Assembly: GCF_000241485.1 (NCBI RefSeq)
Contig: NZ_JH584241.1
Location: forward strand, 2,198,586 to 2,255,452
Direction of reading: 5' to 3'
DNA length: 56,867 nt
Source: Sphingomonas sp. PAMC 26605
GTDB taxonomy: Bacteria > Pseudomonadota > Alphaproteobacteria > Sphingomonadales > Sphingomonadaceae
The notes beneath the pieces are model-generated. The model had not been told where the DNA came from, ran no database searches, and saw only the letters and a list, made by a program, of their open reading frames with translations. How positions within the stretch are numbered: the first letter of the stretch is position 1; every line of letters starts with the position of its first letter. Below are positions 1 to 9,115 of this stretch, piece by piece. Made by a program: the position numbers and the translations under genes.

Positions 1-1128
1 CCCCACCCCCAGCCCCTCCCCTGAAGGGGAGGGGAGCTGTGTCGCGTCCGCGTCTTCGCGCCACACCAGCAACTGGTGCCCGTCATGCACCCCTACGACG
101 CGGACCTCGGTCCCCGCCGGCAGCTCGAGCGGTTCATCGAACGGATAATATTGCGCCCCCCAATGCGATTTCGCCTCCAGGCCGGGCCGGTTCTCATACG
201 CCGTCACATCGTCGAGCTGCAGCCGGATCCACTGCACGATCCCGCCGATCGGGCTGCCATCGGCAATCAAAGTCACAACCGAACGATGCGGTTCACGCGC
301 GGCCTTGCCGGTGAAGTCGAACGACAGCAGCGCCGCCGCGTCGCTGTGCAGGGTCAACGTCGCATCACCCACCATCACGTTGCGCGGGACCTGCGCCAGC
401 GCGTTGAACCCGCTCAGGTCGAACCCCGCGATCATCCCCATGCGCGTATCTTCCGCCCCGCCCCACGAGCCGAGCGCGATCATCACGTCGCCGCCGGCGG
501 GGATCATCTGCCCGCCGGGCGCCAGCAGCCGGGTCGCGGCATCGGCGAGCGTCTTGAGCACGCCTTCGGCCAACAGTTCGTTCGAGACGATCTCGGACAC
601 GATGACGTCGGCGCGGCCTTCGAGGTCCGCCTCGACGTCGAGGTCGCGCGAATTGCCGGTGACGACGCGGACGCGGTCGGCATAGCCGTTGGCCGCAACG
701 ATCCGCTCAGCGACGTCGGCGATCGCCGGATTCTCTTCGCACGCCACCACGCGGCCGGCGCCCGCGCGCGCCGCCATCATCGACAGCAGCCCGCTGCCCG
801 CGCCGATGTCGAGCACGTGCGTCCCCGGCGTCACCGCCCGCCGGATCGCGGCGTCGAACGCGTCGTTGCGCGGCGTGTCGCCCAACATGTTGAAATGCCA
901 GCGCGGGACGCTCTGGCCGATCAGCTGCTGCGTTCGCGCGGCGACCTCGACATCGTCGGGCTCGTGCGCGCGTGCTTCGAGCGCCAGCGGGTAGACGCGA
1001 TTGCGCAGTCCGATCTTCGACGCCAGCCCGGCGAGCGCGGCGAGTTTGCGCCCGTCACGACCGGCGGCGGTCACCATCGGCTCGAAGCCGGCGCGCGCGA
1101 TCGCCTTCATCTCATACTTGTCGGTCAT
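1..1128 (-). CDS. PRMT-like SAM-dependent methyltransferase, C-terminus off window
   Basis: Class I SAM-dependent methyltransferase resembling protein arginine methyltransferases. The start is the ATG at 1128, and no stop is met before the left edge (376 codons visible). Seen: motif [21 protein letters not shown] near residues 105-124, the acidic end of beta-2 (VACEENP), and a PRMT-like double-E loop [12 protein letters not shown] with Glu179 and Glu188. The preceding segment [18 protein letters not shown] resembles the PRMT helix before motif I. The substrate (protein arginine or another group) is inferred from family resemblance only. It is divergent from guaA with 49 bp between starts. The last visible codons run through a palindromic GC-rich repeat, so the true C-terminus may be a recent extension. 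A general class I methyltransferase label is the safe alternative. Confidence 0.75.
   Translation of the reverse strand, partial: MTDKYEMKAIARAGFEPMVTAAGRDGRKLAALAGLASKIGLRNRVYPLALEARAHEPDDVEVAARTQQLIGQSVPRWHFNMLGDTPRNDAFDAAIRRAVTPGTHVLDIGAGSGLLSMMAARAGAGRVVACEENPAIADVAERIVAANGYADRVRVVTGNSRDLDVEADLEGRADVIVSEIVSNELLAEGVLKTLADAATRLLAPGGQMIPAGGDVMIALGSWGGAEDTRMGMIAGFDLSGFNALAQVPRNVMVGDATLTLHSDAAALLSFDFTGKAAREPHRSVVTLIADGSPIGGIVQWIRLQLDDVTAYENRPGLEAKSHWGAQYYPFDEPLELPAGTEVRVVGVHDGHQLLVWREDADATQLPSPSGEGLGVG
13..34. repeat. Palindromic CCCCTCCCC/GGGGAGGGG repeat
   Basis: A nearly perfect inverted repeat, with 9-10 bp arms around a TGAA centre, of the kind usually found between genes. Here it lies inside the open frame of the methyltransferase. 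It could act as a terminator-like or REP-like hairpin. Confidence 0.5.
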
Positions 1129-1177
1129 TTCGCCCCCAAAGCTCTTCCCCCGCCGCGCGCTTCTGCTATCTGGCGGC

Positions 1178-2734
1178 ATGACCCATCCGACAGACTCGAT
1201 CCTCATCGTCGATTTCGGCAGCCAGGTAACGCAATTGATCGCGCGACGCGTGCGGGAAGCTGGCGTCTACAGCGAGATTGCTCCCTTCACCACCGCAGAA
1301 GCGGCGTTCGCGCGAATGGCGCCGAAGGGCGTGATCCTCTCGGGCAGCCCGGCCTCGGTGCTCGATGCGGGATCCCCGCGCATTCCGCAGGCGATCCTCG
1401 ACAGCGGCGTGCCGATCATGGGCATCTGCTACGGCCAGCAAGTGCTGATGCAGCAGCTCGGCGGCAACGTCACGCTCGGCGAAAGCGGCGAGTTCGGCCA
1501 CGCCGTGATCGAGGTGACCGACGACTGCGTGCTGTTCGACGGCGTGTGGCAGACGGGCGAGAAGCACACGGTGTGGATGAGCCATGGCGACAAGGTCAGC
1601 GCGCTTGCCCCCGGCTTCCGCCCGGTCGCGGTCAGCCCCGGCTCGCCGATCGCGGTCGTCGCCGACGACGCGCGCAAATATTACGCGACGCAGTTCCACA
1701 TGGAGGTCGCGCATACCCCCGACGGCGCCAAGCTGATCGCGAATTTCGCGCGCCACGTCTGCGGGCTCAGCGGCGACTGGACGATGGCGGAATTCCGCGC
1801 GGCGAAGGTCGCCGAGATCCGCGCGCAGGTCGGCAGCGGCCGCGTCATCTGCGGCCTGTCGGGCGGCGTCGACAGCGCCGTTGCCGCGGTGCTGATCCAT
1901 GAGGCGATCGGCGAGCAGTTGACCTGCGTGTTCGTCGACCATGGTCTGATGCGCACCGGCGAGGCCGAGCAAGTCGTCAGCCTGTTCCGCGAGCACTACA
2001 ATATCCCGCTCGTCCATGTGAACGCCGAGGAGACCTTCCTCGCCGGGCTCGCCGGGCAAACCGACCCCGAGAAGAAGCGCAAGTTCATCGGCGGCGCCTT
2101 CATCGATCTGTTCGAGGAGGAGGCGCGCAGGGTCGGCGGAGCCGATTTCCTCGCGCAGGGCACGCTCTACCCCGACGTGATCGAAAGCGTCAGCTTCACC
2201 GGCGGCCCGTCGGTGACGATCAAGAGCCATCACAATGTCGGCGGCCTGCCCGAGCGGATGAACATGCAGCTCGTCGAGCCGCTGCGCGAACTGTTCAAGG
2301 ACGAGGTCCGCCTGCTCGGCATCGAGCTCGGCCTGCCGCAGGCGTTCGTCGGCCGGCATCCCTTCCCGGGGCCGGGCCTCGCGATCCGCATCCCAGGTGA
2401 AGTGACCAAGGAACGCTGCGACATCCTGCGCAAGGCCGACGCGATCTATCTCGAGGAGATCCGCGCGGCGGGGCTGTACGACACGATCTGGCAGGCGTTC
2501 GCCGTGCTCCTCCCGGTGCGCAGCGTCGGCGTGATGGGCGATGGCCGCACCTACGACAACGTCCTCGCGCTGCGCGCCGTCACCTCGACCGACGGGATGA
2601 CCGCCGAGGCATTCCAGTTCCCCGGCGACTTCCTGCCGCGCGTCGCCACGCGGATCGTCAACGAGGTCAAGGGCATCAACCGCGTGACCTACGATTACAC
2701 GAGCAAGCCGCCCGGCACGATCGAGTGGGAATAA
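1178..2734 (+). CDS. guaA: GMP synthase (glutamine-hydrolysing)
   Basis: Converts XMP to GMP with ATP and glutamine, the last step of de novo guanine nucleotide synthesis, in the cytoplasm. The 518-residue protein has the expected length. The N-terminal class I amidotransferase shows the nucleophile in GICYGQQ (Cys84) and the His174/Glu176 pair in FHMEV. The ATP-pyrophosphatase P-loop is SGGVDS at 228-233, and the dimerisation domain ends in KPPGTIEWE, the normal GuaA C-terminus. The ATG at 1178 is chosen because [16 protein letters not shown] matches family starts; in-frame codons upstream look like the methyltransferase leader. Its final codons form the left attachment site of a genomic island, which leaves the coding sequence intact with a TAA stop. 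Confidence 0.97.
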   Translation: MTHPTDSILIVDFGSQVTQLIARRVREAGVYSEIAPFTTAEAAFARMAPKGVILSGSPASVLDAGSPRIPQAILDSGVPIMGICYGQQVLMQQLGGNVTLGESGEFGHAVIEVTDDCVLFDGVWQTGEKHTVWMSHGDKVSALAPGFRPVAVSPGSPIAVVADDARKYYATQFHMEVAHTPDGAKLIANFARHVCGLSGDWTMAEFRAAKVAEIRAQVGSGRVICGLSGGVDSAVAAVLIHEAIGEQLTCVFVDHGLMRTGEAEQVVSLFREHYNIPLVHVNAEETFLAGLAGQTDPEKKRKFIGGAFIDLFEEEARRVGGADFLAQGTLYPDVIESVSFTGGPSVTIKSHHNVGGLPERMNMQLVEPLRELFKDEVRLLGIELGLPQAFVGRHPFPGPGLAIRIPGEVTKERCDILRKADAIYLEEIRAAGLYDTIWQAFAVLLPVRSVGVMGDGRTYDNVLALRAVTSTDGMTAEAFQFPGDFLPRVATRIVNEVKGINRVTYDYTSKPPGTIEWE

Positions 2735-2736
2735 TT
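2720..2736 (+). other. attL (core within guaA 3' end)
   Basis: The left copy of the 17-bp island boundary repeat. It covers the last four sense codons and the TAA stop of guaA. It differs from the right copy only at position 2733 (A here, G at 13962), so the stop is TAA here and TGA at attR. Confidence 0.82.
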
Positions 2737-3052
2737 TTTGCCCATCCGCCAGTATCCCTTTGTACGCTAGGGTCCGATATAAGACATTGATAGACAAGGA
2801 TAATCCTAACTAGATCTATCGCCATCTATCGAGGGGTAGTGCTCCGATTTGACGGTATAGCGGACGGTATGGGGAATCTTGTTCGATCAGCGAATTCGCG
2901 ATACCGTCAGGGCCAAGAGAGCTGCTGACGGTATTTTTTTCAGACATAACGGACTGATTTCAAAAAGGAATCATGCTTCCAGCATCGTCTGTTTTGGCCT
3001 GACGGTATAATTGGCGCTTCTCCCCGATTATGGGGCGATTTTGGAGGCCCCC
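2735..3052. other. Non-coding left arm of the island
   Basis: About 318 bp without a gene between guaA and the integrase start. It is more AT-rich than its surroundings and holds five copies of the GACGGTAT motif in both orientations plus the integrase ribosome binding site GGAGG at 3043-3047. It probably contains the integrase promoter and the integrase/excisionase binding sites. No RNA gene was seen; in particular there is no tRNA. Confidence 0.6.
2849..3009. repeat. TGACGGTATA repeats, left cluster (putative integrase arm sites)
   Basis: Copies at 2850-2859 (TGACGGTATA), 2862-2870 (GGACGGTAT), 2901-2910 (reverse orientation), 2926-2934 and 3000-3009. The last extends to TGACGGTATAATT, identical over 13 bases to the copy at 13694 near the other island end. 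Clustering near both att cores fits arm-type binding sites of a tyrosine integrase with an N-terminal arm-binding domain. Confidence 0.6.
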
Positions 3053-4309
3053 ATGCTTACTGACACGGCGATTAAGGCTCTGAAACCACAGCATAAATTG
3101 TATAAGGTGAGCGACCGTGACGGTATGTACGTCGTGGTGCAGCCGTCGGGTGCGATCGTGTTTCGGTACGACTACCGCCTCAACAGCCGTCGCGAGACGC
3201 TAACGCTCGGTCGGTATGGACCAGAAGGCCTTTCGCTGGCCCGCGCTCGGGAAAAGCTGATCGATGCCAAGCGTGCCATTTCAGAGGGGAGGTCTCCGGC
3301 CCAGGAGAAGCAGCACGACAAGCGGCGACTGAAGGAGGCGAAGAGGTTCGGCGAGTTCGGCGAGAAATGGTTCCAGGAGTCGCGCATGGCCGACAGCACG
3401 CGCGCCATGCGACGCTCGATCTACGAGCGCGACATCCTGCCAACGTTTCGAAATAAGCTTTTGACGGAGATCGCGCCTGACGATCTCCGCATGATGTGCG
3501 GAAAAGTGAAGGATCGCGGTGCTCCAGCTACGGCCGTCCATGTGCGGGATATCGTGAAGCTGATCTTTGCGTTCGCGATCTTGCATGGCGAGAAGGTCGC
3601 CAACCCTGCGGATGAAGTTGGGCCCGCGTCTATCGCAACATTTGTACCGAAGGATCGTTCGCTAACGCCGGCGGAGATCCGCGTCATGCTTGGTCAGCTC
3701 GACCATGTGCCGACCCTGCCGACTATAAGGCTGGGAATGAAGCTCTTCCTTCTGACGATGGTCAGGAAAAGCGAGCTGCAGGACGCGACATGGGATGAAG
3801 TCGATTTCGAGAACGCCGTCTGGTCGATCCCAAAAGAGCGAATGAAGCGATCGAAAGCACACAACGTCTACCTGTCGGAGCAGGCAGTGGACATCTTCAT
3901 CGCGCTGAAAACTTGCGCGGGTAACTCGCGCTATGTGCTTCCATCGCGATACGACGCTGACGCACCGATGTCGCGGGCGACATTCAATCGGATAACGACA
4001 GCGGTCGTCGTCAGAGCGAAAAAAGAGGGTTTGCCGCTCGAACCGTTCACTGTCCATGACCTACGACGCACAGGTTCTACCCTGCTGAACGAGTTGGGCT
4101 TCAATAGCGACTGGATCGAGAAGTGCCTGGCGCATGAGGACGGAAGATCCTCGCGTGGCGTCTATAACAAGGCGGAGTATGAGCATCAACGCCGCCATAT
4201 GATGCAGGAGTGGTCCAATATGTTGGACGCCTGGGTTTTGGGCCAGAAGTATCGTCCGACGCTGCTCCCGGCCACGATGGAGTTGCTTGAGTTGGAGCCT
4301 AGTGTTTGA
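3053..4309 (+). CDS. P4-type tyrosine integrase
   Basis: Site-specific recombinase expected to integrate and excise the island at guaA. The 418-residue protein begins MLTDTAIKALKP, typical of the DUF4102 arm-binding domain (about residues 1-90). A SAM-like core-binding domain covers about 100-190 and the catalytic domain about 200-390. Catalytic residues visible: Arg238 (MVRKSEL), His335 and Arg338 (HDLRRT), His361 (LAHEDG) and nucleophile Tyr371 (VYNKAEY). The ATG at 3053 has a good GGAGG upstream; an in-frame TTG at 3011 would add 14 residues not typical of the family. Its 3' end overlaps the convergent AlpA-like gene by 11 bp. All catalytic residues are present, so it is likely active. Confidence 0.93.
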   Translation: MLTDTAIKALKPQHKLYKVSDRDGMYVVVQPSGAIVFRYDYRLNSRRETLTLGRYGPEGLSLARAREKLIDAKRAISEGRSPAQEKQHDKRRLKEAKRFGEFGEKWFQESRMADSTRAMRRSIYERDILPTFRNKLLTEIAPDDLRMMCGKVKDRGAPATAVHVRDIVKLIFAFAILHGEKVANPADEVGPASIATFVPKDRSLTPAEIRVMLGQLDHVPTLPTIRLGMKLFLLTMVRKSELQDATWDEVDFENAVWSIPKERMKRSKAHNVYLSEQAVDIFIALKTCAGNSRYVLPSRYDADAPMSRATFNRITTAVVVRAKKEGLPLEPFTVHDLRRTGSTLLNELGFNSDWIEKCLAHEDGRSSRGVYNKAEYEHQRRHMMQEWSNMLDAWVLGQKYRPTLLPATMELLELEPSV

Positions 4310-4568
4310 CGGGCCGCGAACGGCGCAGCCTCACGTCAGGGCTTGGAGCGCGTTTGATGGCATTTGCACGAGAGGCATGACGCCGAGCATCGAGCCAGGC
4401 TTCCACCTCCGCCAAGTCCCAGACGACGCAGCGCGAGGTGAGATAGAAGCGCTGGGGGAATTCTCCTCGCTGCTCCATGTCGTAGATCGTGCTGTCGGCA
4501 AGCGGCACGATCTCTCGTAGCTGCTGCCGGCGAATTGTTCTGCGGGCGACATGCGGGGTAGCGCTCAT
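4299..4568 (-). CDS. AlpA-family helix-turn-helix regulator / excisionase candidate
   Basis: An 89-residue protein with a MerR/AlpA-type winged helix. The segment REIVPLADSTIYDMEQRGEF is the helix-turn-helix, and VWDLAEVEAWLDAR is the usual AlpA ending. Such proteins act as transcription activators of the integrase or as excision directionality factors in P4-like elements. The start at 4568 has a strong AAGGAGTGGAG site just upstream; the open frame continues further upstream but without family resemblance. A basic tail (KRAPSP, RLRRSRP) follows the domain. It is convergent with the integrase and overlaps its 3' end by 11 bp, so transcription of one may interfere with the other. Confidence 0.8.
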   Translation of the reverse strand: MSATPHVARRTIRRQQLREIVPLADSTIYDMEQRGEFPQRFYLTSRCVVWDLAEVEAWLDARRHASRANAIKRAPSPDVRLRRSRPVKH

Positions 4569-4807
4569 ACCGTATCTCCACTCCTTTGCTCTCGTGGAGA
4601 TAGAAGACGATAGATCCTCCGCTTTGAAGTCCGCGCGTGAACGTGTGCGGTAATATCGGGCTATAGCGCGTAAATCGGACGGGTGGTGCCAATGAGCATG
4701 TGTTGTCTGGGCGCGTCGGCCGATCTTTCGGTTCTTGTTGAAGCGCCGCTGCCGACATCCCCCAAGGCTACTCTCGCGGTCAACCACAAACCAAGATTAA
4801 GCAAGAT

Positions 4808-5440
4808 CTAGCCATGACCGCTGCTATCCCAGCCAAGGGCCCTTTCTACAACGCCACGAACAAAGGCGTCATCAAGCTCTTGCCGTGAAAACCACCGGCG
4901 ATAGAACAGTGGCCCGGCGATAGCCGCCGTAAGATCGGATGCATCAAAATTCGGGCCTAATTCACCGCGCGCTTGCGCCCGCGCAGCAATCGCGCCGAAC
5001 CCCGACATCATGCCAGCATGAGTGCGCGACTGGAACTCGGCGACTTCCTTGTCGCGCTCGGCGGCGTCAATGATCGAGGGCATCGCGGACGACCACCGGC
5101 CTGTCTGCAAGCGTTCAGCGAAAGCTAGCGTCAGCGCGGTCAGATCGCCTCGAAAGCTGCCGGTGTTGGGCGTCGGGAGCCGAGGGGCGAATTGCATGAC
5201 GGCATCGAAGAGAAGACCTGTGCGCGATGGCCAGTGCCGGTAGATCGTGGTCTTAGCGACGCCCGATCGCCGTGACACCTCGTCGACGCTGACGCCGCTC
5301 AGCCCAAACTCTGTGAGCAATTCGTAGGCTGCGGCCAGGCTGGCCAGCTTCACGGCTTCCTTGGATCGCCGAAGCGGCCCCGGTTCTTTCGCTGGCTCCG
5401 CCTCGCTGCGGGACTTTGTAGACACACCTTGACTCCCCAT
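4808..5440 (-). CDS. TetR/AcrR-family transcriptional repressor
   Basis: A 210-residue protein. The TetR N-terminal helix-turn-helix covers about residues 30-75: AAYELLTEFGLSGVSVDEVS then RRSGVAKTTIYRHWPSR. A C-terminal ligand-binding domain follows (TetR_C_16-like; the subgroup is uncertain). It is divergent from the VOC/dehalogenase cluster, with an inverted repeat between the two starts, so it most likely represses that cluster and itself until an effector binds. The effector is unknown; a halogenated or electrophilic substrate of the cluster is a guess. The start ATG at 5440 lies almost on the putative -35 of the divergent promoter, so a slightly later start is possible. Confidence 0.88.
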   Translation of the reverse strand: MGSQGVSTKSRSEAEPAKEPGPLRRSKEAVKLASLAAAYELLTEFGLSGVSVDEVSRRSGVAKTTIYRHWPSRTGLLFDAVMQFAPRLPTPNTGSFRGDLTALTLAFAERLQTGRWSSAMPSIIDAAERDKEVAEFQSRTHAGMMSGFGAIAARAQARGELGPNFDASDLTAAIAGPLFYRRWFSRQELDDAFVRGVVERALGWDSSGHG

Positions 5441-5466
5441 ACCCAGCTACGATACTGTAGCGTAGC
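5429..5466 (+). promoter_or_regulatory. Promoter and inverted-repeat operator of the cargo cluster
   Basis: TTGACT at 5429-5434 and GATACT at 5451-5456 form a sigma-70-like promoter (16 bp spacer) reading into the VOC gene. An inverted repeat GCTACG...CGTAGC (5446-5451 and 5461-5466) overlaps the -10 element, a typical position for a TetR-type operator. Confidence 0.5.
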
Positions 5467-5506
5467 TTCAGACATAATGCACACCCTTATCGGAGGTGAT
5501 CCTACC

Positions 5507-5878
5507 ATGACTCTCAAGCAAACCCGACTGGTTACCAATGATGTAGCGAAGCTGACGCGCTTCTACGAGAGCGTCAGCCAGGCGAAGGCCGAGATACTGA
5601 GCAGTGGCTACGTTCAGTTCCATAACGAGCCCTGCGACGGACTGGCCATCGTGGAGCAGGCGTCGACGGAAGCATACGGCGCGGGCGTCGCGGAAGCAGG
5701 GGCCAATCGTTCGGTGATCCTCGATTTCGAAGTCACCGACATCGATGCTGAATACGAACGGTTGCAGGGCATCGTGAGCGATTGGGTGATGGCGCCGAAG
5801 CTTATGCCCTGGGGCGCCCGCGCTATCGTCTTTCGCGATCCGGACGGAAACCTCGTCAATATCTACGCCCATCCGTGA
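5507..5878 (+). CDS. VOC (glyoxalase/bleomycin-resistance) family protein
   Basis: A 123-residue protein of the vicinal oxygen chelate superfamily. It begins MTLKQTRLVTNDVAKLTRFY and ends with the characteristic ARAIVFRDPDGNLVNIY. Members bind metal and act as dioxygenases, lyases or drug-binding proteins; this one's substrate cannot be told. The ATG at 5507 has a near-perfect GGAGGTGAT ribosome site at 5492-5500. It is the first gene of a cluster transcribed rightward, with the haloalkane dehalogenase 53 bp downstream. Confidence 0.88.
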   Translation: MTLKQTRLVTNDVAKLTRFYESVSQAKAEILSSGYVQFHNEPCDGLAIVEQASTEAYGAGVAEAGANRSVILDFEVTDIDAEYERLQGIVSDWVMAPKLMPWGARAIVFRDPDGNLVNIYAHP

Positions 5879-5931
5879 CGCCCGTCCGCTTCCCTTGAAG
5901 ATCACCGAAACCTTTTGACAGAGGGCAAAAC

Positions 5932-6801
5932 ATGACCGCCTCCGATCCACATCCTAGAAAGCGTGTCGCCGTCCTCGACACCGAGATGAGCTATGTCGAT
6001 GTAGGCGAAGGCGATCCCATCGTCTTCCTGCACGGCAATCCGACGTCCTCGTACCTCTGGCGGAACATCATTCCGCACCTCAGCGACATCGGGCGGTGTC
6101 TTGCGCCCGACCTGATCGGCATGGGGCAATCGGGCAAATCGCCCACCTATTCCTACCGCTTCGTCGATCATGCCCGCTATCTCGACGCCTGGTTCGACGC
6201 CATGAACCTGAGCAGGGCTATCTTGGTCGTTCACGACTGGGGCTCGGCGCTTGGCTTTCACCGCGCCTACCGTCATCCGGACCAAATCGCGGCGATCGCG
6301 TACATGGAAGCTGTTGTCCGACCGTTTAGCTGGGACGATTTTGGCGCATCGGCCGGCGGGTTCCGCGCACTGCGATCGAGCGAAGGCGAGCACCTCGTTC
6401 TGGACGAGAATTTCTTCGTCGAAAAAATGCTCCCAGGGGCGATCATCCGGACCCTCAGCGAGGAGGAGATGGCCGTCTATCGCGCTCCTTACGCCCAGCG
6501 CGAAGCACGGCTGCCGACGTTGATCTGGCCGCGACAGGCCTCCGTCGATGGCGAGCCTGCGGACGTTACTGCGATCGTCCGGGCCTATTCTGAGTGGCTC
6601 AGCCAAAGCGACATGCCGAAGCTGTTCATCACTGGCGACCCCGGGGCGGTTATCTCGGAGGGCAGCGCAAACCAGCAGTTCTGCCGAACCTGGAAAAACC
6701 AGCGCGAGGTCACCGTGAAGGGCCGGCACTTCCTGCAGGAGGATTCGCCCGCCGAGATCGGTGCAGCCCTTCGGCAGTTCGTCATCGAAACACGCCGCTA
6801 G
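5932..6801 (+). CDS. dhaA: Haloalkane dehalogenase (HLD-II type)
   Basis: An alpha/beta-hydrolase that hydrolyses carbon-halogen bonds of haloalkanes to alcohol and halide. The 289-residue protein closely resembles DhaA of Rhodococcus along its length as I recall that sequence. Halide-stabilising Asn36 lies in [12 protein letters not shown], nucleophile Asp102 and halide-binding Trp103 in HDWGS, catalytic acid Glu126 in AYMEAVVRP and the base His266 in KGRHFLQED. The Asp-His-Glu triad with Glu after strand 6 defines subgroup II. There is no signal peptide, so it is cytoplasmic. It lies within a TetR-regulated cluster on the genomic island, implying acquisition with the element. The specific substrate cannot be predicted. 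Confidence 0.9.
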   Translation: MTASDPHPRKRVAVLDTEMSYVDVGEGDPIVFLHGNPTSSYLWRNIIPHLSDIGRCLAPDLIGMGQSGKSPTYSYRFVDHARYLDAWFDAMNLSRAILVVHDWGSALGFHRAYRHPDQIAAIAYMEAVVRPFSWDDFGASAGGFRALRSSEGEHLVLDENFFVEKMLPGAIIRTLSEEEMAVYRAPYAQREARLPTLIWPRQASVDGEPADVTAIVRAYSEWLSQSDMPKLFITGDPGAVISEGSANQQFCRTWKNQREVTVKGRHFLQEDSPAEIGAALRQFVIETRR

Positions 6802-6846
6802 GCGCACGGCCAAGCCGGCTAATTCATAGCAACATTGGAGAAAATC

Positions 6847-7725
6847 ATGACTGTTCTAGTAACGGGCGCCACAGGCAACGTCGGTTCGGTTGTTGTCGAG
6901 CAACTTGTCGCAGCGGGATTCGACGTTCGAGCGTTCACGCGCGATCCGGCAAAAGCGACGTTTGCGCCAGGTGTCACGCCGTTCAAGGGTGAGCTGCTCG
7001 ATGTGGACGCGCTGCGCGCCGCGATGGACGGCGTCGAAGCCGTTTTCCTCCTCAGTCCGGTCGTGCCGGACGAGCTGAACGTCACGATTTCCGCGCTTAA
7101 TCTTATTCGCGAGGCGAAGATCAGGGCAGTCGCTTACCTGTCGGTGTTTCGGGTCGATGAAACCGAAGACGTCCCCCATTTCGCATCGAAGTTTGCCGCT
7201 GAGCGCATGATCGCCAAACACAATATGCCGGTGACCATTTTGCGCCCGAACGCATACATGCAGAGCCCGGGCGTCAAGGACGCGCTTGGTCACGGCATGT
7301 TCCCGTTCCCGATCGGACAGAAGGGCGTCTCTTTCACCGACATCCGCGACATCGCGGAGGTCGCGGTGCTTGAAATCCAGCGCCGGCTCGCGTCCGACGA
7401 ACCGCTCGGCCCGGAAGTCTACGAGGTCGTCGCTGAAGACGTCCTCACCGGGGAAAGCGGCGCGAAACTCTGGAGCGAGGCGCTTGGCCGCCCGATCAAA
7501 TACATCGGCGACGATATCGACCAGTGGGTCCAGAGCTTGCGGGCCTTCGCGCCCAACTGGATGGCCTATGACTTCCAATACATGATGAAGCATTTTCAGG
7601 AGGACGGCCCGGTCTCGAGCGCCGCTGGACTGGAGCGCCTGCGCGAGCGTCTTGGCCGCAACCCGCGCTCCTACCACGACTTCGCCGTGGAGAGCGCCAA
7701 GCTGTGGAGCGAGTCTTCCACCTAA
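6847..7725 (+). CDS. NmrA-like NAD(P)-binding Rossmann protein (atypical SDR)
   Basis: A 292-residue atypical short-chain dehydrogenase. The glycine-rich motif VLVTGATGNVGS starts at residue 3, and LRPNAYMQ is typical of NmrA/SDR_a5-like proteins. These bind NAD(P)H and act as quinone reductases or redox-responsive regulators; the activity here is unknown. The ATG at 6847 follows TTGGAG; an in-frame TTG at 6835 is less likely because it falls in the ribosome site. It is the third gene of the dehalogenase cluster, 45 bp after dhaA. Confidence 0.85.
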   Translation: MTVLVTGATGNVGSVVVEQLVAAGFDVRAFTRDPAKATFAPGVTPFKGELLDVDALRAAMDGVEAVFLLSPVVPDELNVTISALNLIREAKIRAVAYLSVFRVDETEDVPHFASKFAAERMIAKHNMPVTILRPNAYMQSPGVKDALGHGMFPFPIGQKGVSFTDIRDIAEVAVLEIQRRLASDEPLGPEVYEVVAEDVLTGESGAKLWSEALGRPIKYIGDDIDQWVQSLRAFAPNWMAYDFQYMMKHFQEDGPVSSAAGLERLRERLGRNPRSYHDFAVESAKLWSESST

Positions 7726-7795
7726 TCAGGAAGAGACGCAGGCCGTGCAGATCTGCGTCTCGCTCGCCACCCAAGCTTAAATTGAGGACAGCCAA

Positions 7796-8104
7796 ATGAG
7801 AATCACACGCCATCGATACACGGTGAAGCCGGAATACGTCGCGCAGAACAGGCAGAACCTTGATGAGTTCATTGCAGCGCTGACGGCGGCTGCGGTGCCT
7901 GGCCTTTCCTATCGCATATTCCTTGAGGAGGATGGGCAGACCTTTCTTCATCTGGTGACCTCTCAAGACGATCCGTCCGCAGTCATCACCGGCCTGACAT
8001 CGTTCAAGAAGTTCCAATCGGAGTTGTTGGCGAGCGGCCCTGTCGCAAAGCCGGACCAAGTCGGCATGTCGCTCATCGCGACAAGTGGAGAATCGTTCAG
8101 GTAG
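7796..8104 (+). CDS. Small dimeric alpha/beta-barrel (ABM-like) protein
   Basis: A 102-residue protein, MRITRHRYTVKPEYVAQNRQ..., whose strand-helix layout and length fit the antibiotic-biosynthesis-monooxygenase/stress-responsive barrel superfamily, though sequence identity to a named family is weak. It sits between the two NmrA-like genes in the same direction. Pairing of such proteins with NmrA-like reductases suggests a quinone or electrophile detoxification role (inference). It could also be an unassigned conserved protein. Confidence 0.65.
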   Translation: MRITRHRYTVKPEYVAQNRQNLDEFIAALTAAAVPGLSYRIFLEEDGQTFLHLVTSQDDPSAVITGLTSFKKFQSELLASGPVAKPDQVGMSLIATSGESFR

Positions 8105-8189
8105 ATCGCCGGCCGGTCACGGTCTTCAGCCTTTTAATCCGAGGTTGTCGCAGTGTCCGACGCGCTTTCCCTAGAACAAGCAAGAAAGA

Positions 8190-9065
8190 ATGAAACCTAT
8201 GTCTAATGAAAAAGTGGTGCTTGTTACTGGCGGGACTGGCAGCCAGGGCGGTGCGACCGTCACGCATTTGTTGGCGGCGAAAAAGGTTCGCGTCAGGGTT
8301 CTGACCCGAAACCTTGAATCGCCGAAGGCGAAGAGTTTGGCCGCGCGTGGCGTGGAGCTGGTCAAGGGTGACTTCGACGACGTGGCATCGCTTAGGAAAG
8401 CGTTGGCAGGCGTCTCCGCTGCGTTTTCGGTGCAGCAATGGACGGAAAAGGGCGGCACCGAGGCGGAGGAGCTGCACGGTAAGAGGTTTGCCGATGCGGT
8501 CAAGGAGTCGGGCAGCCCTCATCTCGTCTACTCATCGGCGGAGGGGGCCGAGCGGAACAGCGGCCTTGCCCACTACGAGAGCAAATGGGCGATCGAGCAA
8601 CACATTCATGAGTTAGGTCTGCCGGCGACGATCCTGCGTCCGGTCGGTTTCATGGATGCGTTTGGCGCCGCGGCGATTCCGCGCGGCATGTTCCTCGGAA
8701 TTTTCAGAGCGAACTTTGGCCCATCCCTCCCGATCCAGTTCGTAGCCACCTACGACATCGGTTGGTTCGCTGCGCGCGCTCTCGAAGATCCGGAAAGCTA
8801 CGCCGGGCGCGTCATCCCGCTCGCCGGGGATCAGTTGAGCATCAACGATATCGTCAGGACCTTCAAGACTGTCACCGGGAAGAAGCCTTGGGTGGCGCCA
8901 ATTCCCGCCTTCCTGGCCAAGCGGGCGATGCCGAAGGAGTTCTTGGATATGTTCACCTGGATTCGCGAAAAGGGCTTCAAAGCTAACATTGCTGAAGCGC
9001 GGAAAGAAAATCCGCAGATGCTGACATTTGCCGGGTGGGTAAAGAAATATAGCGACGAACACTGA
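8190..9065 (+). CDS. NmrA/HSCARG-like NAD(P)-binding protein
   Basis: A 291-residue atypical SDR with LVTGGTGSQGGATVTHLLA near the N-terminus and YESKWAIEQHI plus LRPVGFMDAF in the middle, as in NmrA/HSCARG proteins that sense the NADPH/NADP ratio or reduce quinones. It is distinct from the NmrA-like gene at 6847, so it is not a recent duplicate. Two in-frame ATGs (8190 and 8199) are plausible starts. Its place in the cargo cluster suggests co-regulation by the TetR protein, although the 85-bp gap upstream could hold a separate promoter. Confidence 0.83.
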   Translation: MKPMSNEKVVLVTGGTGSQGGATVTHLLAAKKVRVRVLTRNLESPKAKSLAARGVELVKGDFDDVASLRKALAGVSAAFSVQQWTEKGGTEAEELHGKRFADAVKESGSPHLVYSSAEGAERNSGLAHYESKWAIEQHIHELGLPATILRPVGFMDAFGAAAIPRGMFLGIFRANFGPSLPIQFVATYDIGWFAARALEDPESYAGRVIPLAGDQLSINDIVRTFKTVTGKKPWVAPIPAFLAKRAMPKEFLDMFTWIREKGFKANIAEARKENPQMLTFAGWVKKYSDEH

Positions 9066-9115
9066 CCAGAGATCATTTTGAGATCGGCTGCCAAGTAGAA
9101 TCGAGGAAACATAAT

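Noticed and set aside
76..1902. A 608-codon open frame on the + strand across the left end.
   Set aside because: It lies antisense to the methyltransferase and then out of frame in guaA; its Arg/His/Pro-rich composition is that of a high-GC shadow frame.
1166..2797. A 543-codon open frame antisense to guaA.
   Set aside because: guaA is unmistakable on the other strand; this frame is rich in Arg/Asp/Ala with no motifs.
3011..3052. TTG start giving a 14-residue longer integrase.
   Set aside because: The ATG at 3053 has a clear GGAGG site and matches integrase N-termini; the TTG lies within an integrase arm-type repeat.
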